DNA of 64,000 nucleotides from Staphylococcus sp. ACRSN (lineage in GTDB: Bacteria > Bacillota > Bacilli > Staphylococcales > Staphylococcaceae): positions 1-64,000 of the forward strand of contig NZ_JAKRNS010000003.1 of assembly GCF_022346615.1 (NCBI RefSeq). Reading direction: 5' to 3'. Positions 18,949-27,955 of this stretch are shown piece after piece (position 1 is the stretch's first letter; each line of letters starts with the position of its first letter). The notes under the pieces are model-generated. The model made no database searches and was not told where the DNA came from. It was given only the letters and a program-made list of their open reading frames with translations. Made by a program: the position numbers and the translations under genes.

Positions 18949-20168
18949 CCTCAAATGCAAAACAATTATTTATACAACGTAAACGAGAAATAACGAAAGA
19001 AAAACAATATTATAATAAATTTATTTTCAATGGTCACTTTTCTGTTTTTCTTGTTATATTACTTGGTGCTTTTATAATGGGATATGCTGGTTGGTTACAA
19101 CAGATTCCAAAGGGTATAAATTATGCCTTGATTGCTAGTATAGTTATGGCAATTATTTCTATATTTCCTATTCGAACATTGTTAAAAGATGCAGATAGAT
19201 TATTTTTATTACCATTCGAAAAACATATGACAGAATATATGAAACAAAGTTTACGATATAGCTATTTTTCGAGAATTATTTTACAAATTTTGATGATAAT
19301 CGTTTTGTTTCCTTTATTCTACGTGTTGAATAATCAAAAAATTGGTTATTATATCTTATTTACGATATTGGCAATATTATTGCCAATGCTTGGACTTATT
19401 TTAAAATGGTTGTGGTATAAATATAAACTTGAAAGTTGGTCTTTATACTTATTGCTATTTATAATATTTAGTTCAAGTTATTATGTTGCGTTAGGAGCGA
19501 AACATTTTTCTAGCATCACTTCTGTCTTTATACTTGTTGGTTTGATTATATTACTACGGTCTATTAGTGATAAACAATTATTCCCATGGGAGAAGTTAAT
19601 ACAATTAGAAAAACAACATCACATGAATTATTATAAGTTTGTAAATATGTTTACAGATGTTAAACACCTGAAAGAAACAGCTGTGAGACGAAGCTATTTA
19701 GATCCTGTATTACGTACTCCGAAAAAGAAAAAATTTAATGCACATTATATGTATTTATATTTATTTGTGCGAAGTTTTGCGAGAGGAAAAGATGCGTTTC
19801 ACATTATACTTCGGTTGGTAGTTATTGCGGCAATATTAATTGTATGGCTACAACAACCAATTGTTACCTTAATTATAGGAAGTCTGTTTATGTATATTAT
19901 ATTACTGCAAATGGCACAGTTTTATACTCAACAAGCATACGGACTATGGCCGCAAGTTTGGCCAGTTTCAGATAGCAAAGTGATAAAAGGGTATGAACAA
20001 TTCTTACATCGATTAATGTTTATTGTAGGTATTGTATTATTAGTAATCTATTTAATAGTTAATCCAGCTTTTGGCTTTGCTGGTATATTGTTTTTCCTAG
20101 TTGGTTGGTTAACTGTAAATAATGTTATTAAGAAACTAAAATATCAAGAATCGCTTCTAAGAGACTAA
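18945..20168 (+). CDS. ecsB: ABC transporter permease EcsB
   Basis: A 407-aa polytopic membrane protein and partner of EcsA. About eight to ten hydrophobic segments are visible, in two blocks separated by a basic cytoplasmic region (about 215-270, rich in Lys, Arg and His). Translation is coupled to ecsA by a 4-base overlap, so no separate ribosome site is needed. A strong bidirectional terminator follows. Confidence 0.9.
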   Translation: MTSNAKQLFIQRKREITKEKQYYNKFIFNGHFSVFLVILLGAFIMGYAGWLQQIPKGINYALIASIVMAIISIFPIRTLLKDADRLFLLPFEKHMTEYMKQSLRYSYFSRIILQILMIIVLFPLFYVLNNQKIGYYILFTILAILLPMLGLILKWLWYKYKLESWSLYLLLFIIFSSSYYVALGAKHFSSITSVFILVGLIILLRSISDKQLFPWEKLIQLEKQHHMNYYKFVNMFTDVKHLKETAVRRSYLDPVLRTPKKKKFNAHYMYLYLFVRSFARGKDAFHIILRLVVIAAILIVWLQQPIVTLIIGSLFMYIILLQMAQFYTQQAYGLWPQVWPVSDSKVIKGYEQFLHRLMFIVGIVLLVIYLIVNPAFGFAGILFFLVGWLTVNNVIKKLKYQESLLRD

Positions 20169-20203
20169 AAAAAGAGAAACAACAATACAAAGTATTATAA
20201 ATA

Positions 20204-20247
20204 AATAACCAGTAAATGAAATAAAACTCATTTACTGGTTATTTTTC
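20204..20247. terminator. Bidirectional terminator between ecsB and traP
   Basis: A 16-bp perfect stem (20204-20219 with 20228-20243) is followed by T residues. It serves the convergent ecsB and traP genes. Confidence 0.9.
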
Positions 20248-20284
20248 TAGGATTTATGACCCAGATTTACTTTCATTTTAAAAT

Positions 20285-20788
20285 TTAATTATCTTCAATA
20301 GGAAATAAATAACGTTCAAAGTAACTTGAATGTTGGCCGCTAGAGCCAAAAAATTGACTTAAAGCAAGTTTGTCGAAGTTATCCTTAAATACTGAAGACT
20401 CTTTGAAATCTTCATAAGCAATTCTACTTTCAAACCCAAAATAGATTTTATAAGTCAATCCTTGCTCAGGCTTTAAGAAACGATAACTACGATAACCAGC
20501 GTATTGGTTGAAATCTGTAGAAATATTTTCTAATTTTTTCTCCAATTGATATGCATGATCGTCAGAAGTTGGTACAAATATAACTGAAAAGAAATGGTCT
20601 TTGTCTAGTTCGCCTTCTGATTTCAACACATCATATACTAATGGTTGCTTTAACACTGATTGTTCTTCTGTTTCTTCTATTATTACGGAAGAATCAGATG
20701 CTGAAAATTGTAATAACTTGTGATCAGGATTGTTAAGTCTTATTTGATTTAAATAACCAAACGTACCATATGATGCATAAACTTTCAT
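20285..20788 (-). CDS. traP: TRAP / HmoB-like antibiotic-biosynthesis-monooxygenase fold protein
   Basis: A 167-aa protein, the exact length I recall for S. aureus TRAP. The ATG at 20788 has AAGGGGG upstream; the longer reading starts at 20833 without one. The C-terminal half carries GFESRIAYEDFKES and FFGSSGQHSSYFERYLFPIE, typical of the family. The three histidines discussed for TRAP phosphorylation have counterparts at H65, H78 and H153. The fold belongs to the ABM superfamily; the Bacillus relative HmoB (YhgC) degrades heme and also lies beside hemEHY. A heme-related role is thus at least as plausible as the disputed quorum-sensing role. Confidence 0.85.
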   Translation of the reverse strand: MKVYASYGTFGYLNQIRLNNPDHKLLQFSASDSSVIIEETEEQSVLKQPLVYDVLKSEGELDKDHFFSVIFVPTSDDHAYQLEKKLENISTDFNQYAGYRSYRFLKPEQGLTYKIYFGFESRIAYEDFKESSVFKDNFDKLALSQFFGSSGQHSSYFERYLFPIEDN

Positions 20789-21049
20789 GAGATTTTCCCC
20801 CTTGCTTTGTTTTACAATATAATAGGAATACAATAGTTTTTATATACTTCTATCTATTTTCCCAAATAATTATAAAATATGCTTAGATAACATTATAATT
20901 GATTTTCAATAGAAAACAATAGTCAAATGATTGATACTTAGTTTAGCGTTGATTTGAATTTTTTATGACATTTAAGCACAAAGAAATACTTACCATAATT
21001 CAATATGGTATTATAGATAAGAATGATTACAATGTAGGAGGGCATTAAG

Positions 21050-22084
21050 GTGCATAACAAAAACAATACAATATTAAATATGATAAATGGTGAAAATGTC
21101 ACTCATACACCAGTGTGGTTTATGCGTCAAGCAGGAAGGTCACAACCTGAATACCGAAAATTGAAAGAGAAATACTCCTTGTTCGAGATAACGCACCAAC
21201 CAGAACTATGTGCATACGTTACGCACTTACCTGTAGATAATTATAATACAGATGCTGCAGTACTATATAAAGATATAATGACTCCTTTACAACCTATCGG
21301 GGTAGATGTAGAAATACAATCAGGAATTGGCCCAGTCATTCATAATCCTATTAAAAATATTCAAGATGTTGAAAAATTAGGTATGATTGATCCGAAACGT
21401 GATGTACCTTATGTTTTGGACACAATTAAATTACTTACTGAAGAAAAGTTGAATGTACCGTTAATAGGTTTTACAGGTGCACCCTTTACACTTGCAAGTT
21501 ATATGATTGAAGGTGGTCCATCAAAAAATTATAACTTTACCAAAGCAATGATGTATCGAGATGAAGCAACGTGGTTTGCGCTTATGGATCATTTAGTATC
21601 AATGTCAATCACCTATGTATCTGCTCAGATTGAAGCGGGAGCAGAGTTGATACAAGTATTTGATTCATGGGTTGGCGCATTGAATGTCCAAGATTATCGT
21701 TATTATATCAAACCAGCAATGGAAAAATTAATCACTGGCATTAAGGCACAACACAATGTGCCTGTTATATTATTTGGCGTAGGAGCAAGCCATTTAATTA
21801 ATGAATGGAATGATCTTCCTATTGACGTTTTGGGATTAGATTGGAGACTTTCAATTAATGAAGCACATCAAATGAATATTAATAAGACATTACAAGGTAA
21901 TCTAGATCCTTCAATTTTACTAGCGCCATGGCATGTAATCGAAGAAAGATTAAAACCGATTTTAGATCAAGGTCTAAGCCACGGAAAGCATATATTTAAT
22001 TTAGGGCATGGTGTATTCCCGCAAGTTGAACCTGAGACATTGAAAAAGGTTACTCAATTTGTTCATCGATATACACAAAGATAG
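21050..22084 (+). CDS. hemE: Uroporphyrinogen decarboxylase
   Basis: A 344-aa cytosolic enzyme converting uroporphyrinogen III to coproporphyrinogen III. The substrate-binding N terminus [17 protein letters not shown] is diagnostic, as is [18 protein letters not shown]. The start is GTG with AGGAGGG at 21036-21042. It is first of the hemE-hemH-hemY cluster. In Firmicutes the product feeds the coproporphyrin-dependent route (CgoX, CpfC, then HemQ, which is not in this window). An inverted repeat TACCATA / TATGGTA lies at about 20993-21010 upstream, of unknown meaning. Confidence 0.96.
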   Translation: MHNKNNTILNMINGENVTHTPVWFMRQAGRSQPEYRKLKEKYSLFEITHQPELCAYVTHLPVDNYNTDAAVLYKDIMTPLQPIGVDVEIQSGIGPVIHNPIKNIQDVEKLGMIDPKRDVPYVLDTIKLLTEEKLNVPLIGFTGAPFTLASYMIEGGPSKNYNFTKAMMYRDEATWFALMDHLVSMSITYVSAQIEAGAELIQVFDSWVGALNVQDYRYYIKPAMEKLITGIKAQHNVPVILFGVGASHLINEWNDLPIDVLGLDWRLSINEAHQMNINKTLQGNLDPSILLAPWHVIEERLKPILDQGLSHGKHIFNLGHGVFPQVEPETLKKVTQFVHRYTQR

Positions 22085-22168
22085 TACGACATAAAATAAT
22101 ACTAGCAAGAGAAACAATTAATTATGTCATGACCATCTATAAATATAATACAAAAGGATGATTTTAAA

Positions 22169-23092
22169 ATGGCAAAAAGAATAGGCTTATTAGTTATGGC
22201 GTATGGTACTCCATATCAAGAAAGTGATATTGAAGCTTATTATACTGATATTAGACATGGTAAAAAGCCAACCGATGAAGAGCTACAGGACTTGAAAGAT
22301 AGATATAAATTTATCGGTGGGTTATCACCATTAGCGGGAACAACTAATAGACAAGCTGAAGCGCTGTGTGAAGCCTTAAATGAAGCTTGTACAGATGTGG
22401 AATTTAAATTATATATTGGGTTGAAGCATATACATCCATTTATTGAGGATGCAGTCCAAACAATGCATGAAGATGGAATTGAAGAAGCTGTAACCGTAGT
22501 GCTAGCACCACATTATTCTAGTTTCTCAGTAGGTTCATATAACAAACGTGCAGAAGCTGCAGCAGAACATTTGGATATTACGTTCAAGCATGTTGAACAT
22601 TATTATGAACAACCTAAATTCATTCAATATTGGACTGAAAAAATCAATCAAACCCTTAATGAAATACCGGAAACAGAACATAAAGAAACAGTACTTGTAG
22701 TTTCTGCGCATAGTTTACCTAAGGGTTTAATTGAAAGAAATAATGATCCATACCCTCAAGAATTACACCATACTGCAGAATTATTACAAAGAAATTCTAA
22801 TATTATAAATGTTGCAGAAGGTTGGCAGTCTGAAGGGAATACAGGTACACCTTGGTTAGGACCAGATGTTCAAGACTTAACGCGTTCATTATATAATGAA
22901 TATGGCTATAAACATTTTATATACACACCAGTAGGTTTTGTATGTGAACATTTAGAAGTACTTTACGATAATGATTATGAATGTAAGGTTGTATGTGATG
23001 AGTTAGGTGTTGGTTATTATCGTCCAACTATGCCAAATACAGATCCATTATTTATTGGAGCGATTGTAGACGAAATTAAAAAAGTTTTTTAA
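22169..23092 (+). CDS. hemH: Coproporphyrin III ferrochelatase (HemH/CpfC)
   Basis: A 307-aa soluble ferrochelatase that inserts iron into coproporphyrin III in Gram-positive bacteria. Recognisable regions are LLVMAYGTPYQESDIEAYY at the N terminus, the catalytic His region VVSAHSLPKGLIERNNDPYP, and GWQSEGNTGTPWLGPDV. AAAGGATG precedes the ATG. It is the second gene of hemEHY, 84 bases after hemE. Confidence 0.96.
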   Translation: MAKRIGLLVMAYGTPYQESDIEAYYTDIRHGKKPTDEELQDLKDRYKFIGGLSPLAGTTNRQAEALCEALNEACTDVEFKLYIGLKHIHPFIEDAVQTMHEDGIEEAVTVVLAPHYSSFSVGSYNKRAEAAAEHLDITFKHVEHYYEQPKFIQYWTEKINQTLNEIPETEHKETVLVVSAHSLPKGLIERNNDPYPQELHHTAELLQRNSNIINVAEGWQSEGNTGTPWLGPDVQDLTRSLYNEYGYKHFIYTPVGFVCEHLEVLYDNDYECKVVCDELGVGYYRPTMPNTDPLFIGAIVDEIKKVF

Positions 23093-23109
23093 AGGAAGCG
23101 TGAAATACT

Positions 23110-24513
23110 GTGAGTAAAAATATTGCAATTATTGGTGCTGGTATCACGGGTTTATCTAGTGCATACTTTATCAAAAAACAACATCCAGAATGTTCTGTGA
23201 CAATATACGAATCATCAAATCGAGCAGGAGGTAAGATTCAAACTTATCGTAAAGATGGTTATACAATTGAATTAGGTCCTGAATCTTATCTAGGAAGAAA
23301 ACAAATAATGACTGATATTGCAATTGATATAGGTTTAGGTGATGAACTTGTAACTAACCAAACAGGCCAGTCTTATATTTATGCTAAAAACAAGTTATAT
23401 CCGATTCCTGGGGGTTCAATATTAGGTATTCCTACAGATATAAAGCCCTTTTTAAAAACTAAATTAATTTCTCCACTAGGCAAGTTACGCGCTGGTAAAG
23501 ATTTATTTAAACCTTCAATAGAAATAGAAAATGATATTTCTGTAGGAAAGTTCTTCCGCGAACGTTTGGGCGATGAAATACTAGAAAATTTAATAGAACC
23601 TTTAATGGGTGGTATTTATGGTACCAATATTGATGATTTGAGTTTAATGAGTACTTTCCCTGAGTTTAAGCAAAGAGAAGAAGAATTTGGTAGTCTCATT
23701 AAAGGAATGCGATATGAAAAGGAACAACGTCAAAAGCAACGACAATTGTACCCTGGTTCACCCAAAGGTCAATTTAAACAGTTTAGACATGGCTTAAATT
23801 CATTTATAGAAAATCTAACAGATTATGTAACCAAGCAAGGTGTTGAAATTAAATATAATACGCCAATATCTGAGATTAGAAAAAAACAAAAATCTTATGA
23901 GTTAATCAATGATGATAGTAATATATATCGACATGACGGTTTATTAATTACAACACCACATGAAACATTTACCAAGTGGTTTGAAAAAGACCCAGCATTT
24001 AATTACTTCAAATCAATGGATTCGACTTCTGTCGCTACTGTTGTATTAGCTTTTGACCAACATAATATAGAAAATATTTATGACGGTACTGGTTTTGTAA
24101 TTGCGCGAACAAGCAATACAGATATTACTGCATGTACATGGACTACTAAGAAATGGCCATTTACAACTCCTGATGGAAAGGTATTAATCAGAGCATATAT
24201 TGGGAAGCCTGGGGATACCGTAGTACAAGACCATACAGATGAAGAAATTGTATCTATAGTTAGAAAAGACTTAAGTCAAATGATGAAATTTAAAGGTGAT
24301 CCAGATTTCAGTATTGTAAATCGATTGCCAAAGAGCATGCCGCAATATAAAGTAGGGCATATAGATAAAATCAAATCTATTCAAGCACATGTTAGAGAAA
24401 CCTATCCACGATTACGAATTACAGGTGCCTCTTTTGAAGCGGTTGGTTTACCTGATTGCATTAGACAAGGTAAAGATGCAGTTGATGAATTGATTGATGA
24501 ACTAGAATTATAA
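23110..24513 (+). CDS. hemY: Coproporphyrinogen III oxidase (HemY/CgoX)
   Basis: A 467-aa FAD enzyme that oxidises coproporphyrinogen III to coproporphyrin III with oxygen. The N-terminal dinucleotide fold reads IIGAGITGLSSAYF, followed by YESSNRAGGKIQT, and the C-terminal FAD site is RITGASFEAVGLPDCIRQGK. The start is GTG with AAAGGAAG upstream and only 17 bases after hemH, so it is co-transcribed. A terminator follows. Confidence 0.95.
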   Translation: MSKNIAIIGAGITGLSSAYFIKKQHPECSVTIYESSNRAGGKIQTYRKDGYTIELGPESYLGRKQIMTDIAIDIGLGDELVTNQTGQSYIYAKNKLYPIPGGSILGIPTDIKPFLKTKLISPLGKLRAGKDLFKPSIEIENDISVGKFFRERLGDEILENLIEPLMGGIYGTNIDDLSLMSTFPEFKQREEEFGSLIKGMRYEKEQRQKQRQLYPGSPKGQFKQFRHGLNSFIENLTDYVTKQGVEIKYNTPISEIRKKQKSYELINDDSNIYRHDGLLITTPHETFTKWFEKDPAFNYFKSMDSTSVATVVLAFDQHNIENIYDGTGFVIARTSNTDITACTWTTKKWPFTTPDGKVLIRAYIGKPGDTVVQDHTDEEIVSIVRKDLSQMMKFKGDPDFSIVNRLPKSMPQYKVGHIDKIKSIQAHVRETYPRLRITGASFEAVGLPDCIRQGKDAVDELIDELEL

Positions 24514-24517
24514 TAAT

Positions 24518-24565
24518 AAAAGTCATTTTTACTCTTTATTTTTAGAGTTTAAATGGCTTTTTAAT
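24518..24565 (+). terminator. Terminator of hemEHY
   Basis: An 11-bp stem with one G-U pair (24518-24528 with 24551-24561), an inner ACTCT/AGAGT helix and a T tract. Confidence 0.85.
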
Positions 24566-24689
24566 TTCAAAATTTAAAAAAATATATAAATTATGAGATA
24601 ATAGTAATTAAATAAAGTGTCTATTAGGATAATGTTTAAATAGAAACCTAAAAATATACCTTATAGAAATAGAAGTAGGGGGACTTTAG

Positions 24690-25244
24690 ATGACAGATAT
24701 TATAATAGTCCATTCACAATATGGAGATGCAACGAATCACTGGTATGAATGGTTGGCCAACAACTTAATATTAGAAGGGTATAAGGTGACATTGTTTAAT
24801 ATACCAATAGAAGAGCGGGATACTATAGATACATGGGTAAAAAGAATGAAAGAGCAAATCAATGTATGTAAATATGAGACATATTTTGTGACGCATGGTT
24901 TTGGTACATTAGCTACTTTAAAATACATTGAACAAACTCAATTGAATAAAATTGAAGGATTATTTAGCATCTCAGGGTTTAAAGAAGATGCACAAGATAT
25001 TGATGAAAATATAGATTTAGATGTAACAATTGATTACGATCAAGTAAAGTCAAAAGTACAAGATTTTTATGGGTTATGTGCAGTTGATGATAAATATGTG
25101 AATTATAATGAAACAAAACGATTAATGGATACTTTAGGTGGTAAGTGCATGGTTTCTAATTATGGAGGTCATTTTTTAGAAACAGATGGATTTAACACAT
25201 TTAATGCACTTCAATTGAAAATGCAGGCGATTATGTCGAAATAA
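24690..25244 (+). CDS. RBBP9/YdeN-type alpha/beta hydrolase fold protein lacking the nucleophile Ser
   Basis: A 184-aa protein with the layout of the RBBP9/YdeN serine hydrolases: IIIVHSQYGDATNHWYEWL at the N terminus, an acidic loop AVDDKYV and the catalytic-His region NYGGHFLETDGF. The nucleophile elbow, normally GHSxG, reads T68-H69-G70-F71-G72, so the Ser position is Gly. Either the protein is a non-catalytic member or the elbow is displaced. The ribosome site GTAGGGGGAC precedes the ATG. It is monocistronic, with a weak hairpin at 25323-25345 downstream. Confidence 0.7.
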   Translation: MTDIIIVHSQYGDATNHWYEWLANNLILEGYKVTLFNIPIEERDTIDTWVKRMKEQINVCKYETYFVTHGFGTLATLKYIEQTQLNKIEGLFSISGFKEDAQDIDENIDLDVTIDYDQVKSKVQDFYGLCAVDDKYVNYNETKRLMDTLGGKCMVSNYGGHFLETDGFNTFNALQLKMQAIMSK

Positions 25245-25643
25245 AACATTATAAACTTAATTCAATTTATTTCATTTCAATCTATATATTACTTTATTGT
25301 ATGATTTTTACGCAGTTGATATAAACAAAATTTACGATTTTGTTTGTGAAGAAAGCAGATTTTAATATAAATGCCTATAAAAATTGTATAAATAAGGAAC
25401 TAAAATTAAAATTTTATCGTTATATTCCTTTTTTACACAAAATACTTTCTAGAAGTTGTTGACTATATGGCAAAAACTTTATATACTAAGAAAGTCTTAA
25501 GAGATAGGCGATGTCCAAACAACAATTATCGCATTTAATATTGAAGTTGTGATTAAGAAATTGTAAATTATTTTTAAAAAAGTATTGACAATAACTTAAC
25601 AAACATGATATATTAGTTGGGTAGGCGTTATAAATAATATTAA
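25245..25643. other. Intergenic region upstream of the tRNA cluster
   Basis: It holds a 9-bp hairpin at 25323-25345 (possible weak terminator) and the tRNA promoter at 25585-25614. No protein gene is supported. Confidence 0.45.
25585..25614 (+). promoter_or_regulatory. Promoter of the tRNA operon
   Basis: TTGACA at 25585-25590 and TATATT at 25609-25614 are separated by 18 bases. Transcription would start near 25621, about 20 bases before the first tRNA. Confidence 0.75.
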
Positions 25644-25717
<74 letters not shown>

Positions 25718-25731
25718 TTACATAGTTTTTT

Positions 25732-25807
25732 GGTCCCGTAGTGTAGCGGTTAACACGCCTGCCTGTCACGCAGGAGATCGCGGGTTCGATTCCCGTCGGG
25801 ACCGCCA
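25732..25807 (+). tRNA. tRNA-Asp (GTC)
   Basis: Acceptor GGTCCCG / CGGGACC, anticodon GTC at 25765-25767, T-loop GGTTCGATTCC. The terminal CCA is encoded. Confidence 0.96.
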
Positions 25808-25820
25808 TTACATATATTAT

Positions 25821-25893
25821 GGTTCAGTAGCTCAGTTGGTAGAGCAATGGATTGAAGCTCCATGTGTCGGCAGTTCGACTCTGTCCTGAACCA
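25821..25893 (+). tRNA. tRNA-Phe (GAA)
   Basis: Acceptor GGTTCAG / CTGAACC, anticodon GAA at 25854-25856 within stem ATGGA/TCCAT. CCA is not encoded. Confidence 0.94.
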
Positions 25894-25907
25894 TTACTGA
25901 TTTTTGT

Positions 25908-25981
25908 GGCGGGTGTGGCGAAGTGGTTAACGCATCGGATTGTGGTTCCGACACCCGTGGGTTCGATTCCCATCATCCGCC
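25908..25981 (+). tRNA. tRNA-His (GTG)
   Basis: Acceptor GCGGGTG / CATCCGC, with an extra 5' G facing C73 as expected for tRNA-His, and anticodon GTG at 25942-25944. CCA is not encoded. Confidence 0.94.
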
Positions 25982-25998
25982 CCTTAATAATTTAATAT

Positions 25999-26072
25999 GC
26001 GGGTGTAGTTTAATGGCAAAACCTCAGCCTTCCAAGCTGATGTTGTGGGTTCGATTCCCATCACCCGCTCCA
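25999..26072 (+). tRNA. tRNA-Gly (TCC)
   Basis: Acceptor GCGGGTG / CACCCGC, anticodon TCC at 26031-26033 in stem TCAGC/GCTGA. CCA is encoded. Confidence 0.95.
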
Positions 26073-26082
26073 ATAATATTTA

Positions 26083-26157
26083 TCCACAGTAGCTCAGTGG
26101 TAGAGCTATCGGCTGTTAACCGATCGGTCGTAGGTTCGAGTCCTACCTGTGGAGCCA
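26083..26157 (+). tRNA. tRNA-Asn (GTT)
   Basis: Acceptor TCCACAG / CTGTGGA, anticodon GTT at 26115-26117. CCA is encoded and the next tRNA begins after one spacer base. Confidence 0.95.
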
Positions 26158-26158
26158 T

Positions 26159-26230
26159 GGCCCCGTGGTCAAGCGGTTAAGACACCGCCCTTTCACGGCG
26201 GTAACACGGGTTCGAGTCCCGTCGGGGTCA
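26159..26230 (+). tRNA. tRNA-Glu (TTC)
   Basis: Acceptor GGCCCCG / CGGGGTC, anticodon TTC at 26192-26194 in stem CCGCC/GGCGG. CCA is not encoded. Confidence 0.95.
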
Positions 26231-26233
26231 TAC

Positions 26234-26268
26234 AAACAGAAGTGAAATATCGCTTCTGTTTTTTTAAT
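26234..26268 (+). terminator. Terminator-like hairpin inside the tRNA cluster
   Basis: The stem AACAGAAG / CTTCTGTT (26235-26242 with 26253-26260) is followed by seven to eight T, directly after tRNA-Glu. It would lower or end transcription before tRNA-Ser. Confidence 0.75.
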
Positions 26269-26278
26269 ACAATGATAT

Positions 26279-26367
26279 GGAGAGTTGTCCGAGTTGGCCG
26301 AAGGAGCACGCCTGGAAAGTGTGTAGGCGCCACAAGCGTCTCGAGGGTTCGAATCCCTCACTCTCCG
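26279..26367 (+). tRNA. tRNA-Ser (GGA)
   Basis: An 89-base class II tRNA with a long variable arm. Acceptor GGAGAGT / ACTCTCC, anticodon GGA at 26314-26316 in stem CACGC/GTGTG. CCA is not encoded. Confidence 0.94.
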
Positions 26368-26396
26368 TTAATTACATATTTTGAGCTTTTATGAAG

Positions 26397-26440
26397 CACC
26401 GTAATCCTTGGTATAATAGGGTTTCGGTGTTTTTTTATTT
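26397..26440 (+). terminator. Terminator after the tRNA cluster
   Basis: CACCG / CGGTG stem with an extended imperfect upper helix and a run of T. Confidence 0.75.
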
Positions 26441-26869
26441 TTTAATAAGTACGCTTTGTTTTATCACAAAGTACAACATTATTAAAATGTTTAAAATCAC
26501 TTTGGACTTAATGATAATAGACTTAACAAAACGAGTGATGCAGTGAATAATATGTAATCCCGGTTAGTGCTATCTTTACTGTTTAATGCCTATTAATGTA
26601 GAGAATAACTTTATGAGAAATAGGTAATATATTAAAGTATTGTGTCATGGAAATGTATTAGATTCTTAAAGACTAAGTGATCTATCTGAACAACTTACAA
26701 AATATATCTTAATCAAAATCTTCAAGCTTACCTTAGCCACCATCGCATAAATAATTGAGTGTCTATTATTTATACATAAAAGTTATGTGCGTGTTAAAAA
26801 AGTATATCATTTGTATATTTGAATATGGTATTATGTGAAAGTTATTTTAACAATGAGGAGGAATGAACT
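26441..26869. other. Intergenic region after the tRNA cluster
   Basis: About 430 AT-rich bases. I looked for a duplicated 3' end of tRNA-Ser (a typical att repeat) and for recombinase remains and found neither. No gene is supported. Confidence 0.4.
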
Positions 26870-27718
26870 TTGAAAACTCTGATAGAAAACCATTATAAAA
26901 ATATTATTATATGTTTAATAGGAACTTTTATAAATGCAATTGGAGTAAACGGCTTTTTGTTAGGGTCTGATTTAGGGGATGGTGGCACTGTTGGTATATC
27001 ATTGGCACTAAAATACTCACTTGGTTTATCACCAGCATTAACATCATTAATTATAAATGTAATCCTTATTATTATTGGTTGGAAATACCTAAGTAAAACA
27101 GTTGCAATTTATACAGTTATATCCAACACAGCATTATCATTGTTTTTAGAATTAACTAAAAATGTTAATTTGGGTATTGATGATTTCGTAATTAATTCAG
27201 TATTTGGTGGAGCAATTATTGGTATAAGTGTTGGTTTTGTATTGTCTACAGGAAGTACAGTAGGCGGTCCCGCTGTTGTTGCTAGAATATTTAATAAATA
27301 CTTTGGTTTTAAAACGTCTAAAACTATTTTTTTATTAGATAGTTTAATTGTTTTGTCATTCCTTATTGTTTTGCCTTTAAGAAATGTACTATTTACGATT
27401 ATCATGTTATTTATTACTGAAAGAGCAACATCTTTTATAATTGAAGGATTTAATCCTAAGAAAGCTGTAACTATTATTTCTGAAAAAAATGAAGTGATAG
27501 CAGATAAAATTAATAGTTTTACTGGCAGAGGAACTACCATATTACCAAGTAAGGGTGGATACTCTAAAAATGAGTCAGGCATGCTTTATGTGGTAGTGCA
27601 TCAATCTCAAGTGACTAAAATTAAAAATTTAGTTTATCAAGAAGATGAAAAAGCATTTTTAGTAATACATGATGTTCGAGATGTATTGGGCAGCACATTC
27701 ATAAATAACGTAACATAA
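26870..27718 (+). CDS. YitT family membrane protein (DUF161/DUF2179)
   Basis: A 282-aa protein with about five or six membrane segments in the first 190 residues, then a C-terminal soluble DUF2179 domain (about 195-280, GRGTTILPSKGGYSKNESGM). The family is widespread in Firmicutes with unknown transport function. The start is TTG with GAGGAGG upstream; an ATG at 26863 is in another frame and soon stops. It is the first gene after the tRNA cluster, in an interval that is variable among staphylococci. Confidence 0.85.
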   Translation: MKTLIENHYKNIIICLIGTFINAIGVNGFLLGSDLGDGGTVGISLALKYSLGLSPALTSLIINVILIIIGWKYLSKTVAIYTVISNTALSLFLELTKNVNLGIDDFVINSVFGGAIIGISVGFVLSTGSTVGGPAVVARIFNKYFGFKTSKTIFLLDSLIVLSFLIVLPLRNVLFTIIMLFITERATSFIIEGFNPKKAVTIISEKNEVIADKINSFTGRGTTILPSKGGYSKNESGMLYVVVHQSQVTKIKNLVYQEDEKAFLVIHDVRDVLGSTFINNVT

Positions 27719-27955
27719 GTGAAAATATTAAGGTACAAACAGATATCCTCAGAATTGAATATTTAATCCAAAGCATAATATTTTAATTTTATAACTTAAC
27801 TTCACAGTTAGTGTATTGATATGTTTCTTTTCTAGTTTTTGTATTAAGTCTTTATCAATTTATTTTTGGTTACAACTATATGCATATAAGTGTGCATGTT
27901 GTACACCGAACTAAATTAAAAATTTGATATAACAAATGAGAAAGGGGAGTGTATG

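Noticed and set aside
25923-26394. Open frames of 72-85 codons across the tRNA cluster
   Set aside because: They run through tRNA-His to tRNA-Ser on both strands; the open frames are a by-product of GC-rich tRNA sequence and lack ribosome sites.
26368-26869. Attachment-site repeat of the tRNA-Ser 3' end
   Set aside because: I looked by eye for a second copy of the GAGGGTTCGAATCCCTC region on the right side up to menE and found none; no integrase is present.
27109-27582. 157-codon minus-strand frame inside the YitT gene
   Set aside because: Antisense shadow of a membrane protein with clear family features; no ribosome site.
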